A DNA stretch of 64,000 nucleotides from Stictocephala bisonia (taxonomy: Eukaryota > Arthropoda > Insecta > Hemiptera > Membracidae): NCBI GenBank assembly GCA_035578905.1, contig JAQJVL010000280.1, forward strand, positions 930,001-994,000, given 5' to 3'. The translations under genes and the position numbers were made by a program. The notes beneath the pieces are model-generated. The model was not told the DNA's origin. It made no database searches and saw only the letters and a list, made by a program, of their open reading frames with translations. Each line of letters starts with the position of its first letter. Positions within the stretch are counted from its first letter, which is position 1. Below, one piece after another: positions 45,233-56,275 of this stretch.

Positions 45233-46029
45233 CTACAACATGTCAAATCTAGAACATCTCTGTTTTAGTTATATAAAAAAAGCAAATCTAACAAAAACTA
45301 AACGGATTGGGCATGGATTATGAACATCAATTACCAAATATTTAAAAACAATTCCAGTCGATCCCCTCTCACAATGTTAATCTTTGTATTAAGACTGTAA
45401 TGCATGATATTTTGGGCAGAAACACTGTTAGTGGAGGATCGCAAACTGGGCTAGTGGCAAACCCGTCTATAGACATTTCAAAAATTTAAAAAAGCCTACT
45501 AAATATAATTCATTTTTTACACTACTAAAAACTATCTTCAACATAGAACTCATCAAGATTTTTTATTTTTCAAGGATGATAAATCTGTGTGCATACTCTA
45601 AATTGTCTGATCCTAGCTTTCATGTGAATGCAAGTTGTATTAGGATTAACATCATGTCCAACCCCACCCTCAGTAATAAAGTGATTGCACTGATATTCAT
45701 TCTCTTTTATTCTAATTCAATTCAACCTCAATCTTACTTATTAAAGATTAAGGCAAAGACAACCTGATAACAGAATACTACATTCTCACAAGTAGGTGGT
45801 ATAAGAAACTACGAAGGCCGTAGAGACTGTAAACTCAGGTATTAACTTTTTAAAATAAAATACAAAAGTAGATAGACTTTCAAAAATAAGGGTCTTAAAC
45901 TGTTTTACTCACTTAAAATTCTAACATCATACTGTATGTTAGGTTACTGTATAGCATTCAGATAACAACTTGCTATACAGTGTAATTTTAGTAATTTTCA
46001 AGAGATGTACAGTAAGTACTGTAAACCGC
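45233..46029. other. AT-rich intronic sequence
   Basis: Nothing recognisable apart from chance ORFs. Confidence 0.5.
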
Positions 46030-46140
46030 ACCAAAATAGTCCATTGGGCTACTAATAAATAGTCCTTTCTGAGCTAAGTCGAACTCAGATAGTAACAATG
46101 ACTACACTTGTTCATCTACACTCATCACACTCCACCTTAT
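46030..46140 (+). mobile_element. SINE fragment
   Basis: GTCGAACTCAGATAGTAACAA and ATGACTACACTTGTTC match the body of the SINE at 16838-17108 and are closest to the copy at 741-960. The tRNA-like head and the tail are absent. Confidence 0.7.
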
Positions 46141-46438
46141 GAGAAATGGAATCTCACCTTACCAGCATTTTTACTTACCAGCAACGATTGCTTATTAGCA
46201 TCTCACTTACCAGCAACGATCTAAATTGACTGATGGAAAACAAACAAACTCCAAATTTTGCAACCAAGATTCAATACGACTGCTTCACCAAAATGTGCAA
46301 ATTGCCACCAACAAACTGGACGAAATTCAACTCATGTGTGAGGAGCTACAAACGGATGTACTTGTAGTTACTGAAAGCGGTTTTAAACGAAAACATTAAA
46401 CATTGCCAAAATCAAAATTTCAAACTTGCTGACAACTG

Positions 46439-47269
46439 CATACATGTACAATACCATACACCCATACATGTACAATACCACTGTACATGTATGGGTGGGC
46501 GGGTGGCTTAATACCACTGTACGTGTATGGGTGGGCGGGTGGGTCAATACCACTGTACGTGTATGGGAGGCGGGTGGGTTAATACCACTGTACGTGTATG
46601 GGTGGGCGGGTGGGGAATAATTGAGAATAATATTGAGAAGAATATTGAGAGAATAATTCCATATCTCAATCTTGATTCTATTAGTGCCGTATAAATTAGT
46701 TTCATAATGAGTTGAACATATATGGGGGAAAATAACAGTGTACGTGTATGGGTGGGCGGTTGGGTCAATAACAATGTACGTGTATGGGTACTACTACATA
46801 CATGTAGTACTACTACATGGGTACTAGTACACATACTAATGTACACAGTGATAATTAGTGTAAGCTTCAAGGTATGGATGTTACGGTGCATGGGTAGTCG
46901 CAATAATGACTATAACATAAATAAATAAACCACGTACAGTAGTATTGACCCATCCACCCAACCATACACGTACAATGGCATTAACCCACCCATCCACCCA
47001 TACACGTACAGAGGTATTGACCCACCCACCCGCCCATAAAAGTACAGTGGCATTGACCCACCCGCCCACCGATACACGTACAGTGGCATTGACCCACTCG
47101 CCCATCCATATACGTACAGTGGCATTGACCCACCCGCCCATCCATACACGTACAGTGGCATTGACCCACCCGCCTGCCCATACACGTACAGTGGTATTGA
47201 CCAACCCGCCCGCCCATGCACGTACAGTGTCATTGACCCAACCGCCCGCCCATGCACGTACAGTGCTTA
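46439..47269. mobile_element. Mobile inverted 36-bp minisatellite block, locus 2
   Basis: The 831-base insert is bounded by the direct repeat TTGCTGACAACTG (46426-46438 and 47270-47282), and removing it rejoins the LINE reading KLADNCPMKEG. Left part (46441-46620) and 46736-46790 contain units with CACTGTACGTGTATGGGTGG. Right part, 46930-47265, contains nine units in the opposite orientation. All units are 36 bases and match locus 1 at 24130-24510. The middle, 46621-46735, carries a minus-strand RT fragment. Confidence 0.85.
46621..46735 (-). pseudogene. RT thumb fragment inside the minisatellite block
   Basis: The minus strand reads YVQLIMKLIYTALIESRLRY followed by GII, a good match to the Y.ALI.S.L.YGI thumb motif of Jockey/CR1 LINE reverse transcriptases. 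It lies between oppositely oriented minisatellite arrays and is antisense to the host LINE. Confidence 0.5.
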
Positions 47270-49860
47270 TTGCTGACAACTGTCCAATGAAGGAGGGGTC
47301 GCAATTTTCTTGAGGTGAAATTTCACCTTTGACGTCTTCACACTCACGGAAACAATAAAAAAAGATTTTGAAGCAGTTGGAATCAAACTTCATTCAAAAA
47401 AATTCAAAATTGGTTGTCATTGGAATTTATGTCCCCCAGCGGAAACGAACAAATTTTTTTTTTTCCAAATTCGAAGACTTTGGACAAATATAAACAGGAT
47501 TTTCCTTATGAGTGATTTTAACATTGATGCACTTAACATCAATCCCCATTTACAAAACGGTTATTAAAATTGTTTGGTCGTTTGGACTCAGGCTATCAGT
47601 CAAAACACCAACCAGAGTTATGGCTACAACACAGTCAGCCATCGATAACGTCATCACAAACCTTCCAAGTATCGCAGTTTCTGTGGTAAATACAGCCATT
47701 TCCGACCACTACGGCCAAGAGGCTATTTTTAGTAGAATACAAATCGCAAGGGAGCCCAAAATTACAAAAACTTTAAGAGACACAAGGCCAGGAAACATAG
47801 CTCTCCTCAACACTTCTCTTTTCAGAGAGACATGGGATGTATTAAATTCAACTCAATGTGTACAACAGAAATATAGATTTTTCTCAGACCGCCTTAATTA
47901 CTATCTCAGTATGTGTGTCCTACAAAAACAATCGTCCCAAAAGGGCAAAAAACAAATGGATCACAAAAGGAATCTTAGTTTCGAGAGAAAAACTCAAATT
48001 TTTCTTCGAAATTTAGAAAACAACTTCAAACAAGGGGTTTTAAATTTTGTTCCGGATTTATGAAGATGTTATACAAGCTGCGAAAGGGTATGATGTCTCT
48101 AAATAAATATTATCATCAAAAAATATTTCTAAAACTGTTTGGGACATCATTAACAATAAAAATAAGGTACAAAAACAAATCAAAATCGGAGAGAGACTTG
48201 TGGAGGATGAGACTGAAATTGCGAACGAGTTCAACTGATTTTTCAAGTCGGTTGTTTGTGAGCAATCTCCTTGTCTATCCCCCACGCATCCAGAGTCCAG
48301 TAACTTCATTGGCACTGGCTCCTGTATTTGTGGAAGAGCTCAAAAAAATTATCCATCAGCTCCCAGCCAACAAATCAAACGATACTAACATGATGTTATG
48401 GCTCATTAAAAAATGCTCAAGGCATATTGTGAGACCATTATCTCAAATAATCAACTTGTCTTTTGAAGAAGGAGTTTTTCCCTCGCTCCTAAAAATCGCG
48501 AAAGTAAATACAATTTTTCAAGAAAGACGATTCCCACTCTACAAACAACTATAGGCCTGTCTCAATTTTGCCAGTTCTAAGTAAATTATTCAAAAAAGTC
48601 TTTTTGGTAAGAATGCTTCAGTTTTTGAACAAACAAAACCTGCTTTCTGAAGATCAATTTGGCTTCAGAAAGGATAAATCAACAATTGACACTGTCGTAA
48701 GTATAGTTGATCTAGTTGTAGAGACTAAAAAGTCGAAATTCCACATTAAGTGTGTTTCTCGACTTATCCAAAGCATTCGACTGTGTTGACCATCCTAAAC
48801 TGCTTGATAAACTGGAATCTCATAGCATCAGAGGCATGCCACTCCAGTGGCTTAGATCTTTTCTGAACCACAGTAAACAAGTTGTCCAAATTTCAAATAA
48901 ATTCTCTGAACTGATTCATCTAGGGTATGGAGTCCCTCAGGGATCAATACTTAGTTCGGTTCTCTTTTAGGTCTATGTCAATGATATTGTGTCATCACTA
49001 TGTTACGGCAAACTTGTACAGTATGCTGATGACACAACGCTTTGTTTCAACAACAAATCAAGAGTAAATCTGGAACATGAAACATTTGTTGACACCAACT
49101 ATTGTGTCCAGCATTTTAACAGCCTCAATCTGAAAGCACACTCTTCAAAATCAAATGTCCTGACTTTCATGCTGCAATCAGGAGATCCCAATGAAGAGCC
49201 AACCGTCATATTCGATGATACCCTGCTGGTTGTTGTCAACTGTTCCAAATTCCTAGGTATATTTCTGGATAGGGGATTGACTTGGAATGCTCACATAGAA
49301 CATGTCTGCACAAAACTTTCCTCAGGAATTTATGTTTTGAGGTTCTTAACCAAATACTGCCCTACTCAGGTGCTGATGACGGCTTAATTTACCCCCACCT
49401 AACCTACGGTCTGGTATTGTGGGGAGCCAGCTCAAACGGTCAGTTTCTCAGAGTATTCAAATTGCAAAAGCAAGCGGTTTGCATAATCGCTCTGTTGAAG
49501 TTCAGAGAGTCTTGCAAGAAAGCTTTCAAGGAGTTGCAACTGTTGACCCTGCCATGTCTCTACATTTTAGTGACAAGCTTATTCTGTGTCTAAATGTGCT
49601 ATGACCAGCAGTCGGGACATACACACATATGACACACGAGGCAGAGATATTTACCGAACTGGGAGACACAGGACGGTAGTTTATGAGCATTGGCTTTCAC
49701 AAACATGGGTTCGTTTCATCAACAAGCTTCCCAATTCAATAAAAAGTTCCCCGACGCCCAAGGCATTAAAAACTTGTTTGAAACACTTTTTAGCAACCCA
49801 AGCATTTAACAGTGTTGAGGGGTTCATGTCACACGACTGGGTGACCGCATAATCAGAAGA

Positions 49861-50389
49861 CTGACGTCCAGCGCTGGAGTGTGTATATTGGCAGTATGAA
49901 TGTGGTGCGAGTGAAGATTCTGTATGTTTGAATGGAGTTTTGATGTGGCGTGATTGTTAAAATTTTAGAACTAATCTGACGATTGCTGTACATTGTTATG
50001 TTCTAGCGATTAAAGATTTGATTTGTATCTGTCAGCCACTCTGTTACAGCAGTAAAAAAATTGCCAGCCAAAAACACTTTATTCGGGCGTATAATGCAGT
50101 TACAACTGGTAATCCACAAGCATTGATTATATACATTAATCAATGGCATATAAGTTAAAAGAACAGTGCCTGCAATATTCAAGATGGAAAACTTAAACAT
50201 TCGAGATCGAGATTTGCGTTTTGTTGCTGAACGGTACATCCACATAGTGATAATTTTATCTACTAAAAATATTAGTTTTGTCTGATTGTCAAGCCTGATA
50301 AAGCTAGGCTGGATAGTTAGAATGTACTTTAAAATTATCAGATTTAATTACTAATCACTCTTTCTGCTAAAAATCTCCTACCTCTGCCT
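49861..50389. other. Probable LINE 3' region
   Basis: GC content stays LINE-like until about 50000, so this may be 3' UTR. The 80-residue minus-strand ORF at 50003-50245 is not recognised. Confidence 0.4.
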
Positions 50390-50990
50390 TGGGCCCACAA
50401 ATTTGAGATTCCCATCATCCTTAAATTGCTGGGAGCCAAGCTATTCCTTCATTTGCATGAAGAGATAGAGCTAAATCTGGGATGTAAGATGGTTGCCTAG
50501 AAACATCCCCTAACTGTCTTAAAATGACTTTGGGTCTCTAAACAGTGTGAGGTCAAACATTATCGTACAGAAAAATGACAACAGACGAAAGCATACCATG
50601 ATGTTTGTTAAAAATCACTCATAAGTTTTTAGGTTGCACTGATAGCAGTACTCTCTTTAAATCCTTGAACACTGTTACCATGGGGCTAAAAAAAATCTTG
50701 TCAGATTTGTGCGAGTTTGTATGGTGATAATGGTTATCAGATTCACATAAATAACCCAAGTGTCAACTCCAGTCATAGTTCTAGTCGTAAATTATTCTCC
50801 TCCTTGCTCATAACACATTAGAAAGTTCATTTGAAAATTTCTTGGAGAATTTTCGGGACCCATCAAGCACAAAACTTTCAGCAGCCTATTTACCTATCTG
50901 TCTAGATAGTAAAGCAATTATTTTTTAATCAAATAATAAATAATTACCAGTATAATTAAACACAACAACAACAAGGGGTTATCCGGAAAT
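50390..50990 (-). pseudogene. Heavily decayed mariner transposase
   Basis: Minus-strand frames read TGVDTWV (first Asp motif TGDETWV, about 50780), then HGMLSSVVIFLYDNV.PHTV (second Asp, about 50570), then VILRQLGDVSRQPSYIPDLA (SPDLAPSD block, about 50500). Spacing and order follow a DD34D mariner. Many stops are present. It is older than the other Tc1/mariner copies here. Terminal repeats were not found. Confidence 0.7.
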
Positions 50991-51229
50991 GAGTCACAAT
51001 GGTCATGAGTGCCACAGAAAAGAGTGCCTAACAAATAATAGTATGCAACAGCATTTACACAGATGAAGACATGTTAAACTGAAGCTATCTACACTAAATT
51101 TAGTAGATAAATTAACATTCAACTTAAAGTATCGCCAAATTAAGTCGTTTTAAAGATAGCGAGCTGTTTCCAACCTTAATTGTCACTCTGCGTATTGAAT
51201 ATTATATGCTGATGCTGTAAGGTTCTTAC

Positions 51230-51339
51230 CTTCGCATCATATTGTCGTTTAATTAACATTTCTGGAGCCATATAAAGGGGCGATCCTCGTAAGGAATTAT
51301 TGTATGCTTCATTTGATAGGAACTGAGCAAATCCAAAGT
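51230..51339 (-). CDS. Ulk3: ULK3-like kinase exon: DFG to APE activation segment
   Basis: The 110-base exon starts in the Asp codon of DFG and reads DFGFAQF, then RGSPLYMAPEM, then KRQYDAK. It carries the metal-binding DFG motif, the activation loop and the APE anchor. Splice signals are TTTCAG|AC and GAAG|GTAAGA. It ends in phase 0, matching the phase-0 start of the exon at 45232. DFGFAQ and LRGSPLYMAPEM match ULK3/ULK-type kinases closely. Confidence 0.93.
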
Positions 51340-51694
51340 CTGAAATCAAAATTTTGCATCTTTAAACATATTATATAGAACATTAATTTTGTTTAGTTAC
51401 TCTTTATCCTTATTATTAATGTTACATTTTTGTTTTCAGATATTGTTTATAATATGCCTTTTAGGTAATTAGGGCATGGTACAAGGTCAGGCGATCAGAA
51501 AATAATGAATACCAATGTTTTAATATAGCAAAAACATAATCTACAGATTTTGTTAAAGATGTTGCAAATAGTAACATAAGATACAATTACAAAGTGGTGG
51601 TTATATTACACTTTATTTCATATAGAGATGCTAATGTCATACTGCAAGTTATTATATATAAGCTTAAGTGGTGGTAAAAAATGATATTTATTTA

Positions 51695-51905
51695 TTCTTA
51701 AGACACTGATTGTCAAGATATGGGTGAACATGGATTTTGAATAAGTTTGATGAATATAGAAGAGCGAATGTAGTCATTGTTACAAGCTATGGTCGAATAT
51801 TCCTTACATGTAATTAATTAATAGCCAATGAGAAATAATATCAGTTTATCAGCTGATCTCTTTCAAAGTGTATTATGGCTCTGATTGGGTTCAAACAAAA
51901 TCTTT
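51695..51905 (-). mobile_element. SINE copy lacking the tRNA head
   Basis: Starts ATTTATTTATTCTTAAGACA (complement of the A-rich tail) and follows the SINE at 16838-17108 over GATATGGGTGAACATGGATT, GCGAATGTAGTCATTGTTAC, TCAGCTGATC and CTCTGATTGGGTTC. It stops in the B-box region. Confidence 0.78.
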
Positions 51906-52427
51906 CTTTGATATTACTTCCTTACTAAACATAATTAAGATTACTAAATCTAATTTAGTCTTTACAAATTGTTTTGAACTTTTGATATAAAATGTTTTAT
52001 TTGAATACAAGTCATTTTACTTGTCATACAAAGGTTGTAGCACAAAATATTTTTCCGTAAACATTATAAGTATAGTTGATGGAGTATACAGCTTGCTAAA
52101 AATTTTTTATGACAATTAAAATCACTTGTATTATATAGACATCAAAAGATCAAAATAATAGGTAAAGAACTTTTCGAGATTACAAGTTTTCAAAAACAAA
52201 TATTTACATTGCTATCTATACAGATTTCTTAAGCCTGAAGAATAATTTATGTAAAAATCCAAGAGGCTGATAATACTAATAAAATAAACATATAACATGA
52301 TATTGCTTATGTGCATCTCTTACCTCCTAAAAATTATGATATGAATTACAACAAAAAAGTATTATATTAGTGTTTTCTATATTGGTGCAAATTTATATAT
52401 TAGTGTAAATTTATATATTATTGTTAA

Positions 52428-52700
52428 CATGTTCACTGCTGGAAACTTGTGCGGTGTGCAGACGACACACTTGTGCGTCATGGACTAAAACAGCTAACCA
52501 CCGCTAATTAATGGTTTATTTAATAATCAAGTTGAATGTGATTGTTTTGCGTTCTATACATTTGTATTTATTTAGAGGTTATGTGACTTTTGATGAGTAT
52601 TCGCTTTACATATTTATTATTTATTAGATAATTTTACGAAAGGACATTTATGGTTTTAGCATATGTCAAAGGACATAATATTTACTCAGCAGTGAACGTT
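52428..52700. mobile_element. Small TTAA MITE
   Basis: TTAA at 52424-52427 and 52701-52704. Ends: CATGTTCACTGCTGGAAAC and, complemented, AACGTTCACTGCTGAGTAA. The core GTTCACTGCTG is shared. It is 273 bp and non-coding. Confidence 0.62.
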
Positions 52701-52704
52701 TTAA

Positions 52705-53102
52705 TAATAGAATATTTTCTAATCTATAAACTTGTGTTGCTGTAGAAAACATCAAAATGTTAATATAATAAATTTCTTTTATGTAACCGTTCACTTGTTT
52801 TGTAAATATATTTTACAGCACTGTTAGTGGAGGAACTTCTTACTGATATTAACTGATGGACAGAATGAAACAGATTAATGGACATGTTGGACCACCACTT
52901 TTAACCTGTACGAACCACTTAGAGTAATTTTGAACGTGGCTTACAGCATTTAGATATATATTACATAGCATTAAAACATTTTTCAAATAAAGTTTTATGA
53001 TCCTGGAGATCATAAATAAGCAAACACTTGACAAAACCATACTTGTCTAATAATTTGTAACTATAAATTTATTAGACTTTCTAGTATAAAGTACTAACAC
53101 AC
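52705..53102. other. Intronic sequence next to kinase exon
   Basis: No gene or element was recognised apart from the donor site of the exon at 53103. Confidence 0.5.
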
Positions 53103-53317
53103 CTCCAACTTTGAGTGTGAGGCTGGGACGAGTGACTAGCAGAAGATTCTGAGGCTTGAGATCCAAATGGCAAACATTATTTTGACGGAGAAACTTAAGC
53201 GCAAGAGCCAGTTGCTGCATGAACTTTCGACATATGTTCTCTGGCAACTTCCGACGTTTATGAATGAATGACGACAAGTCACCTCCATCACAGTATTCCA
53301 TTACAATGTAAATAAAC
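53103..53317 (-). CDS. Ulk3: ULK3-like kinase exon: hinge to catalytic loop
   Basis: The exon encodes [18 protein letters not shown] (hinge and αD), then the αE helix and the catalytic loop [11 protein letters not shown], ending in KVG just before the DFG motif. The HLDLKPQN form, with Leu in place of the Arg of HRD, is the one used by ULK3 and related kinases. The acceptor reads GAACAG|G and the donor GGAG|GTGTGT. Joining to the exon at 51339 gives KVGDFGFAQ in frame, which supports both boundaries. The glycine-rich loop and VAIK lysine must lie in upstream exons that were not identified. Confidence 0.92.
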
Positions 53318-53626
53318 CTGTTCATCAATAAAATGTTGTGTTAAATTCAATAATAATAAACTGAAAAAGCTATTCTGCAAGTAACACTAAGCAGAAACTA
53401 TAGTAAAGTTAGCTCGAATGCAGCATTATAGTAAATGATAATATTTGTTGTAATAATACAAATCTTTATCACAGAAGAGTACTTAAGTAAATTAAACACA
53501 TTTTCCCTGGCACAATGACATGAAACAATGTACGTTAATTCGGGCTCACTGGGATTAACTAAAGTGTCTTGGAGTTATGGTATGGACGGAATATTATGTA
53601 TTAATTTTTAAAATGTTGGTTTTTAA

Positions 53627-54353
53627 CCCTTTTAATGCTGAGAGTCGCTGTAAGCGACGCTTTGTATTTCTAATAGGGCATCGCTATTTTTCATTCATCT
53701 TCTTCATGCAGCCGATCAGTGACGGAAACTGCAGGAACGTCATTGGATGGTACGAAACATAAACGGCTGGCTGGAATACGTCAGTGCAACCAAAGCAGTA
53801 TGATAAGTAAATTATAATATAATATCTGTATATATATATTTTTTTTTTTTTTTTTTTTACAGCTCCTTATTTATATTCTGTATCTAGAAGAAGAATACAA
53901 CGATAATGAATGACTCAAACTTTATTTTTCAGATATAATGATTTCATTGTTTGGTAACTAAAGTGTGTAGTATTTTATTTATATAATTGTAAAAATATAA
54001 TTTTGTTGGTGTGACAAATGAAATTATATATAATTGTTCAGTTTGAAATGTTCTATAAAATGGTGTCAAAAGCAAAATTCAACAAAAAAATTCTTCTATG
54101 AAATATGCAACTTTAAAGTTGAAAAAAAAGAAAAGTTGTTCTCATCTGTATAGTTTTATATTTTTACAATAAAACTTAATAATAAAATGCCATACTTTTA
54201 TATATTTATGAAGAATACTCATTTCCCTACAGCTAAAAAAATTACAAAAACTGTACATGCTACATTAATTTACTTAGAACCTTACATTTTTAAAAAAACA
54301 TGGCCCAGCACTTTTTGCATAAGAAATATGAAAAGAGCATGGCACTAAAAGGG
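53627..54353. mobile_element. piggyBac-like TTAA MITE
   Basis: Left TTAA (53623-53626) with CCCTTTTAATGCTGAGAG; the right end, complemented, reads CCCTTTTAGTGCCATGC, followed by TTCA, a decayed TTAA. The terminus is closely similar to the MITE at 26277-27353 (CCCTTTTAGTGCC), so both belong to one family. There is no coding sequence. Confidence 0.75.
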
Positions 54354-54719
54354 TTCAGAAACATGCCAGAACTAAGGCAAGAACATTGGTTGGCAATGGC
54401 AGCATTATAAATATATGTAAAACAAATTAAAATAACCTATTTTTAGTATATTACACTATGTTAAGTACCATATTGACAGTATGCAGAATTAATCTTCTTT
54501 TGCAATTGCAGTTTTACTTTAGGGAAGGGAGAGGACTAGGACTTGTACATATATTTTTTTCAGTTCAGCCATATATGTACCTCTACTTATATAATTCAAA
54601 TTTCAGTGCTGTTCTCCCAAAACTGTAACCATTATTTGTACCAAATTTCGAATAAACAAGATTTCATATGACAAATAAATAATGTATAAACTAGTTCACG
54701 TTAGGGCTACTATTTTAAT

Positions 54720-54947
54720 AAATTAAATGATAAATATAATAAAGCACCCTTTTATTCATTTTTATAAAAATATATTACCGGTTTCGGCTCTTAGGCCATC
54801 TTCAGATAGTAAATAATATAACCTAAAATTAATTAATTTATTTTAGGTTATATTATTTACTATCTGAAGATGGCCTAAGAGCCGAAACCGGTAATATATT
54901 TTTATAAAATGAATAAAAGGGTGCTTTATAATATTTATCATTTAATT
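54720..54947. mobile_element. Foldback MITE, uninterrupted copy
   Basis: A near-perfect palindrome of about 228 bases: AATTAAATGATAAATATAAT at the left, complement at the right, with inner ACCGGTTTCGGCTCTTAGGC and CATCTTCAGATAG. It is the same family as 12331-13873 and shows its structure without the mariner. Confidence 0.92.
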
Positions 54948-55830
54948 TGGACAAATAAATAACTGGAGGGCTATAACACCCTTTACTTCTTCTTTACTTC
55001 CCCACACAAACAGACATTTTTCATTTCATTTTATTTCAATATACAGCACATCACGATCTTTACACAACTTCATATTCCTGGTCAACACAATGTTTACAGC
55101 CGGCTTTTGACAGGATGATCATGATCTTCATCTCATATTTTCACAGCTCAAAAGATTCTACTATATTTCTTTAGATCAGATTTAAAATTAAAAAAGACAT
55201 TTCAGGCTATGACTGGTGATAAAATAAATATTCCAGCATAGGAATCCTGTGCTTTGCTGAAACTGATTTTACAGCAAATAAGAACTGGGATGTTAGGTTA
55301 ATTTTGAATCAGTATAAAGTGCTTAGGTACTATTGTTATCCCACACAATGTTGACCATCTCAATTAGAGGCGATGCGATCGTTACTGCAGTTTATCGCCT
55401 CATTTTGAGGTGACTGCACTCGCTGGAATAAAGCCGTTCTACAGTCGTAATAAATGACAAAGTCCTCTCATATATATCAGCATGTAGTATGTGAACTAAT
55501 GATTGTTTACATTTCTTTGTAATGGCTGAACGGCTATACTACATGTCACAACTGCGGCTGTTTGATTTTTGTTTGTTATCTTCTTTATTTGTGTCATCTA
55601 TGATTTGGCAGTTTCTATCACCATTGCCGATTTTTTGTTTACAAGTTTAGTTATTCTGGAAGTTTGTGACTTGTGTAGTTCACTGCTACTAACTTTTATA
55701 ACCAAAAGGTCATGGGTTTAAGAAGAAAATCAGGAAATTTGAAGAACCAATCCTGTATCAAAACTTGGACCAATGGAGTTCTAAATCTAAATATATTATA
55801 TAAAATGCTAATGTGCGTACGTAAATTCTC
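54948..55830. other. Unclassified sequence upstream of the Helitron
   Basis: Moderately AT-rich. It includes a short imperfect inverted pair, GAGGCGATGCGATCG...CGCCTCATTTTGAGG, near 55370-55415. No gene was recognised; the missing first exon(s) of the kinase were looked for here without success. Confidence 0.4.
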
Positions 55831-55989
55831 AGTTTTCTTTATAATCCGCATCTCCGATCAACCTCCCGTTGGGGTGGTAAATACCCCTTGGCCTCTGGCA
55901 GAAAGTAAGGGAGTTTGGTCGCGGTGAGTGGAAGTGGGTGGCAAAAATGTGAAAATATATATATCTGACCTTCTCTAACTCATGTGAAC

Positions 55990-56275
55990 TTCTGTAAAGT
56001 TCTGAAAATTTCTGGAATGATCTAAAAAGTTCCCGAATGTGTGAAACTGACGTAGTCAATCTAGAATGGTCTAGCAAGTTCCAGCAATTTCTGGAATGAT
56101 CTAAAAAGTTCCCGAATATGTGAAACTGACGTAGTCAATCTAGAATGGTCTAGCAAGTTCCAGCAATTTCTGGAATGATCTAGAAAGTTCTAAAAATTTC
56201 TGGAATGATCTAAAAAGTTCCCGAATGTGTGCAACAGATAAAATCGATCCAAAATGGTCTAGAAAGTTCCAAAAA
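55990..56275 (+). repeat. ~78-base tandem repeats
   Basis: Three degenerate copies of a unit containing TCTGGAATGATCTAAAAAGT, CCCGAATGTGTGAAACTGAC and TCTAGAATGGTCTAGCAAGT. The GAA/TTC spacing pattern (nGAAnnTTC-like) in these units resembles heat-shock element half sites; that is only a visual impression. Confidence 0.85.

Larger units (their letters stand above)
46260..49852 (+). pseudogene. LINE endonuclease-RT ORF remnant
   Basis: Endonuclease: VLVVTESGF (46360), KLADNCPMKEG (resuming at 47283), then AIDNVITNLP and VNTAISDHYGQEAIF (SDH motif, about 47700). RT: ANKSNDTNMMLWLIKKCSRH (48370), YRPVS..PVLSKLFKKVF (frameshifted, 48555-48600), EDQFGFRKDKSTIDTV, FLDLSKAFDCVDH (catalytic Asp, 48752), GVPQGSILSSVLF (48930) and QYADDTTLCF (catalytic Asp pair, 49020). 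Thumb region [20 protein letters not shown] follows, and the C-terminus ends near 49852. At least six frame changes make it inactive. Confidence 0.88.
46200..49860 (+). mobile_element. Jockey/CR1-type LINE, degenerate
   Basis: Plus-strand endonuclease pieces are followed by a full RT region and a C-terminal HTYDTRG...RTGRHRTVVYE segment. Several frameshifts are present. A 36-bp minisatellite block interrupts the endonuclease at a 13-base target duplication. There is no RNase H. The 3' UTR may continue toward 50.3 kb. Confidence 0.88.
8048..53317 (-). other. Ulk3: ULK3-like serine/threonine kinase gene, partial, six exons recognised
   Basis: Gene-level entry. Six minus-strand exons join in phase with GT/AG splice sites: 53103-53317, 51230-51339, 45116-45232, 20521-20724, 20000-20184 and 8048-8206. 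Together they encode part of a protein kinase domain followed by two MIT-type helical segments, the ULK3 architecture. In that family the kinase phosphorylates ESCRT-III proteins in the abscission checkpoint and acts on Gli/Ci factors in Hedgehog signalling; this is family knowledge, not seen here. The N-terminal exon(s) with the glycine loop and catalytic lysine were not found and probably lie upstream of 53.3 kb or beyond the window. The exon(s) for the end of the kinase C-lobe and the start of MIT 1, expected between 45116 and 20724, were also not found; they could be in the 499-N gap or be overlooked short exons. Introns are filled with transposons. Confidence 0.85.

Noticed and set aside
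46930..47265. CRISPR-like array of regular repeats
   Set aside because: Units are contiguous 36-bp tandem repeats without unique spacers, in an animal genome.
46881..47393. Open frames of 100-170 residues with 12-residue repeats (GGWVN.TVRVW)
   Set aside because: They arise because the minisatellite period is 36, a multiple of three, so every frame on both strands stays open; no gene signal.
50003..50245. 80-residue minus-strand ORF as a gene
   Set aside because: No domain, no splice context, and it lies in probable LINE 3' sequence next to a decayed mariner.
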